DNA from: Anastatus disparis
Lineage: Eukaryota; Arthropoda; Insecta; Hymenoptera; Eupelmidae
Assembly: GCA_017163975.1 (NCBI GenBank)
Contig: JAFFSR010000315.1
Span: forward strand, 620,001-684,000
DNA length: 64,000 nucleotides
Direction: 5' to 3'
The first letter of the stretch is position 1. Each line of letters starts with the position of its first letter. The notes beneath the pieces were generated by a model. It saw nothing but the letters and a program-made list of their open reading frames with translations. It ran no database searches and had not been told where the DNA came from. A program made the translations under genes and the position numbers. Below are positions 9,867 through 21,321 of this stretch, piece after piece.

Positions 9867-11379
9867 TTAAAAGAGAAAAAAAATTTCAATCAGTGACGGC
9901 TTGCATGAATATGAATGGAATCAGTCTACTCTTGATTGAATGATTCCAGAACTAGGTTGAACTATAAATAAACAATTAATTAGTTATTATAAATTATTTT
10001 CAGTTGTTATAATTCTCAAATTAGTTTTATTTATTTACCTCCTGGATTTTGAATATTCATTAATTGTAGTTGCAAATTTTCATTCAAGCAACGGTAAAGT
10101 TGATTTTTTTCAGAACATTCAACGTATTTTTTCTGTAGTATTTCATAATCAATCTATAGTTGACTATACTTTTTTTGCGAATCTTCAAATTTTTGTTTGT
10201 ACATAGAAGAATCTTCATGTTTTGAAGTGGTTGGATGCTGTTTTTCTTCTTTTGGACTATCAGTACTAGAGTTCAAATTTGTTTCAACTTGCAAAGTATC
10301 TGAACTCATTAAATTACTCATTCTTTGTTTCAATATATCTTCTTGCAGCTTCTTCTCCTTATCAAGAATTTGGTTTCTTTTCCGAAACATTTTCATGAAA
10401 TAGTTACTTTAGTTTATTAGATTTAATAATTTATTTTAATTATATAGTTTATTTGACATTATTATAATAGTTAAATCATATAATATTATATATTATAGAT
10501 TTAAAATGTAATTACGTAGTTTCTGCATTAACCATTCAAGTTTTAAAAGCTATTATTAATATTCGTCATATATTTGAAAAATCAAATTAGGATATTTAAT
10601 ATATCTTAACTAAACTAACAATGTTTATGCATAATTAAGAAGTAGACCAAAAAAATGATCTATTATTATCTATAATTTTTGTGACATTACAAAATGATTA
10701 GGAATATTAAAAATTCTTTGTCCAAATTATAAAAGCAATATTAATAATGTATTTAAAAATCACTAAACCATGTTCACAAAACACAGCAAAAAAATTTTCA
10801 AAGAAAAAGTTTTTAATCAATATTTTCAAATTGAAACTATTTGTAAAACAAGTATTAAATTATAATAAACTCTATAAAATAAATACTAAAAATTATAAAA
10901 TAAAATAAAAATATTAAGTACCATTTCACGTTCGATTTTACTTGTAACTACATTAGCTTTATCATTCCTCTTTTTTATGACATCAGATCCATCGTCATTT
11001 TCGCTTGACTGATTATTATAGTACTCTTCAAGAATACTATTATTCAATTTTTAAAAGCACCTCTTTGGAATTCTTCATACTCCTCGTTATTGGTAATAAC
11101 TAAAAAGATAAAATAATACAAATACACGCAATAATACAATAAATTAAAAACAGTCATTCTTTATCTATCAGTCAAAATGTTAAAATTAAAGTTTAAAAGT
11201 ATATAACAATATTTAAATAAAATAAGACAATAAAAAGCGTATGAAAAAGCATACGACGCAGTCAATACAATAAGATAAAATCATTCACCCACCAGTCACA
11301 CAATAAATACATTCACACCTCAAGCCTATGTATGGGACATTACAAAAATAAATTAACATATAAATTAAAAATATTAAAT

Positions 11380-12759
11380 TCAATCGAGGTCGAGCAAGTA
11401 CCCCCTTACTGCCGATTTGAACCTGCTGAGAGATGGAAGATGTTTAATCTCAGCAGGCAGGGAGTTCCAAAAATTCGCACCTTGAACTCTGAAGGAATTC
11501 CCGCCAGTTTCAGTACGCATAAAGGGCACCGCTAGCTCCTTAATCTCTCCTCTAGTAGCTGCCCTAGGTACACATCTAGTGAAGAGACCCACTATATGCT
11601 CCGGAGTATTCATGCGTATGATTTTGTACAGAAGTACGGCCAAAAAATAGTGTCTCCTCGAATCAGTAAGCAGCCACCCCAACGCAGTTCTATAAGGAGA
11701 AACATGAGCTCCCATTCTTACGCCCAATACATATCTCACACACGAATTTCGCAGTCTTTGTATCCTTCTTCTCAACTCCTGAGTATCATCAAGCAGAATC
11801 ACCGAACAGTAATCGAGATGTGGAAAAAGCAGAGCAGTTGCACGTTGTTTACGCAGAGCCTTCGTGGTGTACCGACAAAAAAACCGCAAAGCATATAACA
11901 CTCTGTTAAATTTTTTTGTAACCATATTAATGTATGGCTCCCAAGAAAGTTTAGAGTCAAGCACAACACCAAGGCTCGTAACAGAGTCAGAGAAAGGAAT
12001 GCCAACACCTTCCTAAGATCAATCGTCCTTGGTGCCCCAGCATGAAAAAAACGATTACTACTAAAGACAATTACCTTTGTCTTATCAGTATTTAAAGTGA
12101 GGAAAGCATCAACTGCCCACTCTGACACTACTTTAGCTGCCCTCTAAAAGATAAAAATACCTTCATCCACATTTTCACGAGGAACCTGCGTATAGAGCAA
12201 TATACTCCCGCAATTGGTCGTGAGCAATCTTCTCAAGTACCTCCAAAAGAAAACACAGAATTGCAATAGTCCTAAAATCCTTATGCGATTTAGGCGCAAA
12301 ACACTTTTTCAAAGGCACAATGTGTGCCTGCTTCCAAAGGCCAGGGAAGACCCCTCGCGCAAAAGAGGCGTTGAACAGAGTTACAAGATGTTCTCCAATA
12401 AACGGTAAAGCCTTAAGTGTCACGCTTTGCGGAATGCCATCCTCACCGCATGCCTGGGATGAGAAATGAGAAATCGCGAGAACAACATCATTTATATTAA
12501 CTTGTTTAAAAGTGAAACCATTTTCACTACATTCAGAAAGAAATTTCTCGCGACGCCCATCATCATCACCATGCGGAGAAACCGACACCCCAGCATAGTG
12601 CGCACTAAGCTCATCAGGAGTAAATCCATTTAAGTCCCCTTGAGGTCCAGATAGAAGTCCCAGGTCTTTCAACTCCTTCCAGACATTACCATTCGCAAGA
12701 GCTTTGAACAGTCTACTGTGATTGTATGTAGTTCTTGTATGTTCAGTCTGTTCGTCCAC
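11380..12759 (-). pseudogene. LINE reverse transcriptase, core deleted
   Basis: Frame 12759-12175 covers the endonuclease-RT linker and fingers (LWKQAHIVPLKK, then a FRTIAILCFL block) and stops at REYIALYAGSS. Frame 11964-11380 covers the thumb and C-terminal domain (LDSKLSWEPYINMVTKKFNR, LFPHLDYCSV, FRVQGANFWNSLP). The bridge WAVDAFLTLNTDKTKV is readable at about 12030-12128. The palm region that should carry the FADD catalytic aspartates is absent: only about 45 bp separate the two halves. The endonuclease end (DKPPWLNKELSQM) is readable at about 12850-12900. The copy cannot retrotranspose. Confidence 0.8.
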
Positions 12760-13146
12760 TGTTTTTCATAAATGCGAAAATTCAGCGAGATATTGCATAT
12801 CATTTGTCCATTTATATCTTCGATAAACAGCATCTCTCTTGCGCTGCATCTGCGACAATTCTTTATTTAACCACGGAGGTTTATCATTTGTATATTTGAG
12901 TGTCTTCACTGGTGCTAAATTTTCTATAACATCAGTTAAATTGTCACAAATTCAGCAAAGTGCAGACTCGGGGTCAACTATACCCTCTGTAAGTTGTGTC
13001 CAATCACAGCCAGCCCATTTTTCTAATAATATGTTTTGACAAATATTCACCTGTTCAAGGTAAGCTCTTAAGGGGGTCACATTCAAAAAGCCCGCCCGCA
13101 GTTCACCCTTTTTCCCTGTTTGACTCCTCAAAGTGATTCGGTGTAG

Positions 13147-13828
13147 TCATTGGGGAGAGACGTCAATATTATTATCATCTAACTTTTTCCTATCAACAAT
13201 ACATTTTTCATTAGTCAAACCAACGTCGTCAAGTCTCTCCAATATATCTCGCAAGCCATCACCAACACCCATGACACTACTTTCAAGACCCAGAAGTCTA
13301 TCGAGAGCATCCAGTATCGACTCAAGCTTACGAGACAAAAAGTCTTCCATTGCAGCCAGAGCAGCATGGACAGAAGAGAAATCAACATTATTATTTAAAT
13401 TTTCATTATTATTTATTTTTATTCATAATTTTATTATTTTTAAGTGAGGTAGCAGTGCCACCTCTGTCAGATATAATTAAAGCAGAATTAATACTTGAAT
13501 TAGGTTTTTTCTTCTCTGCCGCGCCACTATCCTTCTGCGATGCCTTAACTTTCGGTTGCCCCTGAATAGCGATTATCGGTGCTACTTGCGTGTCAAACTT
13601 TAAAGGAGTAGAAGAACGAAGCGGCAACTTCTTTTGATCTCATATCTGACTGTTATTATTACCAGCGCCAAGTACATGAGCAGTGGAGGGGATGGTCTTC
13701 TCTCCTTTTGCCTGTACGCATTTACTACAAACGTAGTTAGCGCTGCCCACCGATTGAACTCGTGACATATACTTAGCATGACAGCGCTGGCGACTAACCT
13801 CAAAAAGTTCTCGGCTCCAAAAATTCAC
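13147..13828 (-). pseudogene. LINE ORF1 remnants
   Basis: 13828-13640 begins MNFWSRELFEVSRQRC and has a Cys/His cluster (CHAKYM, YVCSKC) like the zinc-binding N-terminus of some LINE ORF1 proteins. It continues in other frames through a KKK-rich linker (13627-13409) to a leucine-rich helical segment (MEDFLSRKLESILDALDRLL, 13350-13147) suited to a coiled coil. Frames are broken, so only the general ORF1 identity is supported, mainly by its place 5' of the RT. Confidence 0.5.
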
Positions 13829-14108
13829 AATTACAGAGCAAGTACAGCATCTCTCCTCTCAAATTCAATATTGATGCTGACTTGCATTAGGGCACCTGCA
13901 AGTAACCTGCAACAAAAACGCCAGAACGCAGTTTTGCGGCAGAAAAAGACCAAAAACCACAGAGCGTTACAAAGAACGATAAGCGCTACTTACGTACCAC
14001 GTGATCTCCCTAACAATTGTAATACGTAGAATGCATCTAATTATAATTTCATAATTCTAAAATCATACTACATTTTCACTTATTATTATCATTTAAGTTC
14101 TCTTAAGA

Positions 14109-14496
14109 GGAGGCCGTATCATTCTGTCCTTGTCTAATCTAAATTTTCTTTATTATTAATAAATTAAATATTTTCATAGAAAAGTAAGACAACCGCCCAA
14201 TTGAGCAAAAGACAAGCAAACGATTCTTTTTCATGAAAAAATATGAAATTTTGATTATTTTTCGAGTGAAGTCTGAAACGGAAAAACAATCGAACTTGAT
14301 TGAGTTGATTCAACTGTTTTTCCGTTTCAGACTTCACTCGAAAAATAATCAAAATTTCATATTTTTTCATAAAAAAGAATCGTTTGCTTGTCTTTTGCTC
14401 TATTGGGCGGTTGTCTTACTTTTCTATGAAAATATTTAATTTATTAATAATAAAGAAAATTTAGATTAGACAAGGGCAGAACTATACGGCCGCCTC
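14109..14496. mobile_element. TTAA-flanked foldback MITE, copy 2
   Basis: Exact TTAA duplications at 14105-14108 and 14497-14500. Termini GAGGAGGCCGTAT and ATACGGCCGCCTC are inverted copies, and the whole element folds back on itself (hairpin centre near 14300), with only a few mismatches. Any protein frame here appears on both strands because of the palindrome and is not a gene. Confidence 0.9.
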
Positions 14497-14504
14497 TTAA
14501 GCTC

Positions 14505-15185
14505 TAAATCAAAATTATATGGATAAAGTTAATTATTCATTAATTTTACATACGTGTTTAAAAAATAGCAAATATTACTATACTGAACGTAACATAATAA
14601 TGAAAATCTGATTTACCATTATTAAAAAGATTAATTTTTAAATTTGTCCTTTAAAATGCATCTGCATTTAAATTTTAAATTCTATAAATTATAATAATAT
14701 TTTTTTTTATATTTGCTGTCAAAAATTATTTCTGAATTATTGATACTTAAACTTCAATAAAAACACATTCTTTAAAAAAAAATTGTTTATAAACGTAAAT
14801 TGAAAATAATATAGGATTCAGATCATCCAATGTTAACATTCAATTACAGTAATTAAAGCAATTATATGTAAAATATATAAATGTATTTTTAAGATACAAT
14901 AAGAGTTGTTTTAAACTTTCAAAGTTTTATTTAGAATTTTAGTATTTATAGACATAATTAATTTCAAATTATATAAATGTAATTTAATTACTTTAACATA
15001 CATATTTTTGTTTATAATAGTTAAAATCATGTTTATTATAATTCTAATACAGATGAGTTTGATAAAAATAAAATTTTTATACTAGATAATCCTCCTCATA
15101 TTAAATTTTGAAACAAAAAAAAATTATTATTCATAAAGAAAACAAAGTCTATTTTAACATAAACGAAATATGAAGTAAAAATTTT
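14505..15185. other. AT-rich intron sequence
   Basis: No repeat or RNA seen. By the gene model above this is intron 1 sequence of the broken gene, between MITE copy 2 and exon 1. Confidence 0.4.
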
Positions 15186-15983
15186 TTTACCAGTAAGTTG
15201 AGTACAGGACACTTAATTTCATCTTCATCATCCTTATCATCGTTCCATAAACATTCATATACGGCTTTATTATTGAAACCATGTATGTCTGAAGGTAACT
15301 TCTTGAAAAATTCATAAATTTTATCTATTTCAACGATGGTCACATATGAATCATCTATAAATTTGATTTTTGCATGAGTAGGCTTATTTTTATTCATTTA
15401 TTCACTCATCTTTGATGCTATTCACAAAATAATTATGATTAATGATAACATTTGACCTTTATTTATAAAAGTTAACAATCAAAATTAGTGTACGATAAAA
15501 AATTCATATTTACCGTGTAATAGTGAAGTACACAAATAAAACGATAGTAAACTAATTCTAACTTGACGAATTTTGGTTATTTTAACAATAAATTGCTTTT
15601 AATAAACCTCACATTTGAAAAAAAAATAAGTCAATGTAATTATAATTCCTTGAATTGTAGCGCACAAAGCTTTCTCCTATTTATTTCTTACAACGGAAAC
15701 TGTGAATCTTGTTTCCTTTTTTTAGGATGAAAATAATTCCAGATATTAACCAGTATCTGAATATTATTATTACTTACGATTAAGAAAAATTTACGTTAAT
15801 TATCAAAATTATAACCGTTTATTATCTTATTCTTATTACTTTTAAAAATGTTCGAAAAAAGTAACAGCTATTAGAATTTTGAATATCCGTCTTCCTTCTT
15901 TCTACTAGTGCAGGCTCTTTGTTTTTAAACAATGTCGCTGATTGGGTGATCCGCAAGTTCTCAACATATATACAATATATATA

Positions 15984-16238
15984 CTGCCGTGTTAAGTTAA
16001 AACTTACATAAGTGACATTTCAATGAAAAATAAATTTTTTTCTATCAATAGATCCGATAAAAAATAGCCTATTGAATGAATAAAAAAAAGTTGTTTTAAA
16101 TTTTTCGCTAAAAAATGAGGAAATAAAGATTACTTAAGTATTGAAGAATCAAAAATTGGATCGAACAAGATTGATATTATTTCACTTTACCACTTTTATT
16201 TATTTAACACTTATGTAAGTTTTTACTTAACACGGCAG
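15984..16238. mobile_element. 255-bp MITE with TA duplication (Tc1/mariner-like)
   Basis: TA at 15982-15983 and 16239-16240 flanks an element starting CTGCCGTGTTAAGT and ending ACTTAACACGGCAG. The arms match over about 31 bp and the centre is unrelated AT-rich DNA. TA duplication is typical of Tc1/mariner-mobilised elements. It is non-autonomous and has no coding sequence. Confidence 0.85.
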
Positions 16239-16244
16239 TATATA

Positions 16245-16885
16245 TATACTAGGGGGGGGGGGTACCCCCATGCTCGCTCCACTCGCCAACCCCCGTAAAG
16301 ATGGGGTGATTTATGATGGACCTCCTGTTGTCATATTTCATGTATATCTTATTAATCATAGGTCACATTATATTATTTTAAATAATATTTTCTTCTATAT
16401 ATAAAAAAAAATTAATAATTCATTTTCTAATTTTTAAAATTATTTTATTATAAATATGTTTTACATATATCTGTTATATATTGCTTATGAGTTATACATT
16501 AACTAAAAATATTATATTATATATTTTTAATATCTAATACTTATTTAATCTACTTTATAATATACTTAATTTTATCTTTAAAAATGTAATTTTACATTTA
16601 ATTGTTTATCTATACAAAAGACAAGACACAGTCATGAGTAACGGCTTTCCATACACTCTTATATTTCAAACTTTATTTAATATTATGATGAATTGCATTT
16701 ATTTATTAAATTCAATTTTAGAAATTTATTCAATTTTTAAATATAAATTTTAATTTATCTAATACATTTTAATTTTGTGAAATATGGAGGTACCGTTATG
16801 GCGTATTAGATTTTTTGATTAATGGAAACCTCCGCCAGGAGCCTTAAAAACCACTTGGTTCTGTTGTTATATGATATCATGTTAT
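16245..16885. other. G-run then AT-rich spacer
   Basis: A G13 run at about 16252-16264 is followed by CCCCC shortly after; the rest is AT-rich with no gene or repeat recognised. Confidence 0.5.
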
Positions 16886-17270
16886 ATATTTATAGTATAT
16901 AGGAGCGCGGTGGCGTAACGGATAGAGCTCTTGCCTTCAACGCGGTGGGCACGGGTTCGAATCCTGGCCAGGCACCTCTGACTTTTTTTCGAAAGAAAAT
17001 TAGTGTATGTGCTACCCATATCGCGACTCTTAAGAAATCTGGCCTCATTGAGTATCGGTTGATTGTTGGTCAAAAGTGGCTGACCATCCATCGGTAGTCA
17101 AAGTTTCCGGTATGGCGGTGTCTGACAGTCTAGCCTGATGTAATGTGTTAAACGGTTCCGGGCTGGGCTCCCTCGACATCTCCATAGAAAAAGGTTAATT
17201 ATATAGAGGATAACAATATCCTTTATATATTAATCTTTAAAAAAAAAAAAAAAAAAATATTTATAGTATA
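16886..17270 (+). mobile_element. tRNA-headed SINE with 14-bp target duplication
   Basis: The body, 16900-17256, is flanked by the exact 14-bp direct repeat ATATTTATAGTATA at 16886-16899 and 17257-17270. The head has RNA polymerase III boxes: an A-box-like GTGGCGTAACGG at about 16909-16920 and a perfect B box GGTTCGAATCC at about 16954-16964. A tRNA-unrelated body follows, ending in a run of about 19 A. The perfect target duplication and intact poly-A tail show a recent LINE-mediated insertion. The tRNA of origin cannot be named with confidence; it is not a functional tRNA because the acceptor arms do not pair well. Confidence 0.92.
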
Positions 17271-17454
17271 ATTCATTTTATGTATTGTATATGAATAAAA
17301 ATATTGATATTATATAAAATATAAATAAAAAAATAACTTATTAATGAAATGATATTAATGATCAAAGTTATAATAAAATTTTTAAATAATTACTTTTTAT
17401 AAAAATTTTGTCAGTATTATTATCGATATATCATAATGTTTATTTATGTCTTAA

Positions 17455-17855
17455 GAGTCCGCTGTATCTCTGTCCTTTTCTAATTAAAAAATTGACTTTT
17501 TCCCCAAAATTAGCAACAAGAGGTAAAAATAAAGAGATGGTTTCGATGTGTTTAATAAAATGTAATATTTTCTTTGATTAGTATGAATTAATTTTATTGC
17601 TTCGTTTTTAAGAAAAGTTGGAATAACTTAAAAAATTAGAAATTAGTGTCAAATAATGGGATTTTCAAGTTATTCCAACTTTTCTTGGAAATAAAGCGGT
17701 AGAATTAAAATTATTCTTATCAGAGAAAATATTGCTTTCTATTACACGAATCGAAACCATCTCTTTATTTCTGCCTGAAGCTATTAGTTTTTATAAAAAA
17801 TAAATTTTAAATAGATTCGGTAAAACAGGTAACTGTGTCGGTATACAGATGACTC
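17455..17855. mobile_element. TTAA-flanked foldback MITE, copy 3
   Basis: TTAA at 17451-17454 and 17856-17859. Termini GAGTCCGCTGTATC and GGTATACAGATGACTC are imperfect inverses. Inner arms pair (AAATAAAGAGATGGTTTCGA with its inverse near 17754-17775). It shares the CTGTCCTT-TCTAATT terminal phrase with copies 1 and 2. Confidence 0.85.
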
Positions 17856-18052
17856 TTAAGATTTATAGGATTATTTTAGTATAATTCCTTTTTGATATAT
17901 TCTTGACTTAATTTACATATTATATGATATATACAAAATTTTTTACTAAAATTCAAAAATCTTTTTATTTTAATATTCAAAAATAAGTGACTTAATCATT
18001 AGTAATATTTATAAGATCATTAAATCATTATATTATTCTAATTATTTCAATT

Positions 18053-18116
<64 letters not shown>
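18053..18116. repeat. TA microsatellite
   Basis: About 30 uninterrupted TA units. The last TA serves as left flank of the foldback element that follows. Confidence 0.95.
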
Positions 18117-18118
<2 letters not shown>

Positions 18119-18819
18119 CTACTGAAAAATATATATGAAATCTCATATGAGATCTCACATGGGATCTCATATAAGATCTCATATGAGATCTCACATGCGA
18201 TCTCATATGAGATTTTGGCACCAGAACTCATATGAGATCTCATATGAGATCTCATATTAGATCTCATATAAGATCTCATTTATATTTTACATTTTCAACC
18301 CTACTAAAAAATATATATGAGATCTCATATGAGATCCCGTATGAGATCTCATATATATTTTCTATTTTCAACCCTACAAAGAAATATATATGAGATCTCA
18401 TATGAGATCTCACATGCGATCTCATATGAGTTCTCGCATGAGATCACACATTATAATCTCATATGAGATCTCATATAGATTTTTCAGTAGGGGTTGAAAA
18501 TATAAAGTATATATGAGAACTCATACGAGATCTCATATGAGATCTCATATGAGATTGTAATGTGTGATCTCATGCGAGAACTCATATGAGATCGCATGTG
18601 AGATCTCATGTGAGATCTCATTTATATTTCTTAGTAGGGTTGAAAATAGAAAATATATATGAGATCTCATACGGGATCTCATATGAGGTCTGATGTGATC
18701 TCATGTGAGATCTCATTCGAGATCGCATGTGAGATCTCATATGAGATCTCATATATATTTTTTAGTGGGGTTGAAAATGTAAAATATAAATGAGATCTCA
18801 TATATATTTTTCAGTAGGG
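18117..18819. mobile_element. 703-bp foldback element made of 12-bp palindromes
   Basis: The left end CCCTACTGAAAAATATATAT is mirrored by the right end ATATATTTTTCAGTAGGG, each flanked by TA. The interior is a tandem array of 12-bp units (ATATGAGATCTC and variants), each unit nearly self-complementary. Spacer copies with CAACCCTACT occur in the left half (18296-18385) and with AGTAGGGTTG in the right half (from about 18487), so the whole element is one large inverted repeat with its centre near 18480. No coding capacity. Confidence 0.85.
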
Positions 18820-18995
18820 TATATATATATATATAAACATATAATAATTTTGAAATATTAGATTTATTTTGTACATGTTAGGGGCTTCTCCGGATTAGAA
18901 AAACCCCGGAAAACCCTTCACAATATTTCTTAAAACTAAAGAATGTAAATTCAAACTTATAAAATAATAGGGTATGATATGATTCATTGTGCACA

Positions 18996-19734
18996 TAATA
19001 TATTAAGTTAGAATAAATTCAATTAATTCAATTCTTTTAATAAATTTAAAATGTTAATTTACACATTCAGTAATTATTAATAAAACTAAAATGAAAATTA
19101 TAACAAAAATACAACTTAATTCATTACAATGAGTATAAAGTTGTTCAAATTGAATGTAAGAATTACAAGCATCACTCTACTTTTAATTAGTAATTTGCAT
19201 GTCATAAGAAAAATGATTATTAATTATTATTTAAACTTATCTCTGTGGGATTTCCCTGGCTTCTTGTACAGCGTCCTCATCATTCGATGGATGATTTGGT
19301 GTACTGCGTAACATTACTTTGAAACTAAATTTAATTACGATCAAACGCGAACAATTTAAAAATAAAACTTGAAGAAAATCATTAAATTTAATGCTGAAGT
19401 AGATCAAGCCGGTGCGCTTCCGCATGTCCCTAGCAAGAAAGAGACTTAATCGCGCGCCCAAAGTTACGACAGTAGCTATGCTCATCCCACTACTTAATTT
19501 AAAGTAGGAGAGAGTCAAGCTATGTCATTGGTGCATCATTGTATGGCCACTAGCAACAAGCACTGCAGGTAGCTGCACGTGTTGCATGGTCAGCACAATC
19601 GTCACATTGGTGATATCAAAAGTGTTACTCGATATTTTTTTAAGCAAAGGTAACATCTTTAATACATTAAATTTTACAAAGTTATAAAATCTAATTAAAA
19701 ATTTATTAGGTAAATTTATTGGTGTCACTTAACA
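18996..19734 (-). repeat. 3' LTR of the Gypsy element
   Basis: About 739 bp. On the minus strand it begins TGTTAAGTGACACC right after a purine tract (AAGTAAGGGGGGG), the normal arrangement of polypurine tract and 3' LTR. It matches the solo copy at 58637-59752 over its full length with few differences. The LTR outer end is not certain because the termini there diverge. Confidence 0.85.
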
Positions 19735-21250
19735 CCCCCCCTTACTTAGAATAACTGTCGTCTCTGACAGTCGCGAACCATCCATCAAAGCATAAAAAGC
19801 GTTATACAAAAGGGCCTGTAAACAATTGGAACAATTTACAATGGTAAAAAAAAATTGAAATACAATAAGTACTGAATTAATAATGAAATAAATGAAAGAC
19901 AATGTTCAAGAAAAATAGAAACAAAAATTAATTTTTGATTTTTAATTTTTTTTGTTTGTGCTTATTGTTGAAGATCTTCGATGTAGTCGATTTTTCATCG
20001 GTCTTCGTAGGAGCAGCGGGGTCCTCTTCCGTTTGCTCTCCCTACAGATAGGTTGATTTTTGTTTTTATCGTTGCCCCAAATTTAGATGGATGGTAGTTC
20101 TTTTGGTTGAACGTTTCGTTTTGGTATCCATCCTGGTTATTGGTCTACAAATAATGAATTTAGCACAAGCTGGTATTTCGTCAAGTAATGATCTAATTTG
20201 TCGTTGAGATGATATCTAAAACAGTAGAAATTGCTGGTTATAGATATTGTATTTTTAATGAAAATATGTCCCTTTTCATGTTTGCTGAGCAGGAACAGTC
20301 GGATAAGGATTAATTGGTTTAAGCTTGTAGTGTTAGTGCTAAGGTAAATTAAGCTTGACAGTTAGTATACCACCCTTTTTATGTACAAGTTTTGTGGTTT
20401 TTACTCGATGATTTAAGCATCAGTTAGGATCCATGATTAACCAGGGTTGGTAGCCTGGTATGTTATCATTGCTATCATTCACTATTTGGTCATACACTCT
20501 TACTTTTTCTTAAAAATTGAGATTAGAATGGACTTAAGGTCGGTATTTCTGTGATAACGCGAACTGCTTACTTGTCCTCGTTAGTCGTCAGTCCAGTCCA
20601 TTATATAGTTAATTAAAAAGGTCATGGATGGTAGATGGGATAATAAGTCATAAAGTCAAAATAAAAGTCAAATGCAAGTTTATTGTCAGTAGTTTCAACG
20701 CTTAAGTACTCTTATAGGAAGGCGGCAACTGGGTGCGCACTCAACCTTTAATCATCAGTTAATTCTAACTATATGGTGGAATTCCAATTTTGTGTTCTGC
20801 ATTTGTTTTTTTTTAAAACAAAGAAGGAATATTCAGTTTTATTAAGATTTTTGGTTTACGATTTCCCAATTATCTATTGTTGAAACTATACGTCGGCCGA
20901 GGAATTTCATTGAGTCATTTTGACATAGTCTAGTAAAGTTTAGTACGTCAAAAACTGTCACAGCTGAATAAGGTGTTGGCGGGTTAAAGGTGCATTAGTT
21001 AATGCAGTCTATAAAGTCGAGTAGAGTCTAGTACAAATTTTTATTTGTAAAAGTCAAGTAATGATTAAGGAAGGTCAGATGGTCAGTTTAAACCCCCTTT
21101 TTTTTCTTGGTATTTACTTAAGTACATTAGTCTATCTGCATGACAGACAATGGCTATATATAAAAAAAAATAGGTTAGTAATAATTTTTTTAAATATGAG
21201 GCTACAGCTGTCAGTTTTCCGTATACATCACTTGGTCCTTGCAATGAGTG
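19735..21250 (-). other. Gypsy 3' untranslated region
   Basis: About 1.5 kb between the last integrase codons (about 21250) and the polypurine tract. I see no envelope-like frame with signal peptide or membrane anchor. A short charged frame near 19975-20040 (GEQTEEDPAAPTKTDEKSTT) is the only readable peptide. Confidence 0.5.
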
Positions 21251-21321
21251 GAAGTTGAGTTTCTGAAACAGTATGATCATTAATAAAATTTCTAGTCGCG
21301 GCTTTTAATTTGTCCACGTGT

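Larger units (their letters stand above)
11140..14030 (-). mobile_element. LINE (non-LTR retrotransposon), Jockey/CR1-like
   Basis: About 2.9 kb in minus orientation: GC-richer 5' leader (13830-14030), zinc-finger-bearing ORF1 remnants, end of an endonuclease domain, an RT with its core deleted, and an AT-rich 3' tail. It interrupts intron 1 of the gene above. Its coding parts have higher GC than the surrounding DNA, which outlines the insert. Target duplications could not be fixed and both boundaries are approximate. Confidence 0.8.
10030..15397 (-). pseudogene. broken gene resembling BEN-domain protein N-terminus
   Basis: Three minus-strand exons can be traced. Exon 1, 15191-15397, starts with ATG (MNKNKPTHAKIKF...), contains LPSDIHGFNNKAVYECLW and an acidic run, and ends at donor CTG|GTAAAA. 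Exon 2, 10922-11099, follows an acceptor ...TTTTTAG and reads ITNNEEYEEFQRG, then after a one-base frameshift NNSILEEYYNNQ and a KR-rich segment. Exon 3, about 10030-10396, is a coiled-coil region (RNQILDKEKKLQEDI; later YRCLNENLQLQLMN) with one in-frame TAG at about 10151-10153. This exon order matches my memory of hymenopteran multi-copy BEN-domain genes, but the BEN domain itself is not in the window. The LINE at 11.1-14.0 kb sits in intron 1. Not functional. Confidence 0.45.

Noticed and set aside
11596..11898. Plus-strand 100-codon frame
   Set aside because: Antisense shadow of the LINE RT C-terminal domain.
14164..14439. Nearly identical 68-codon frames on both strands
   Set aside because: They are the two arms of one palindromic MITE read in opposite directions.
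16902..16976. Functional tRNA gene
   Set aside because: A and B boxes are present but the acceptor arms do not pair, and the sequence is the head of a SINE with an A tail and target duplication.
19735..21250. Possible envelope gene downstream of Gypsy integrase
   Set aside because: No signal peptide, membrane anchor or long frame found.
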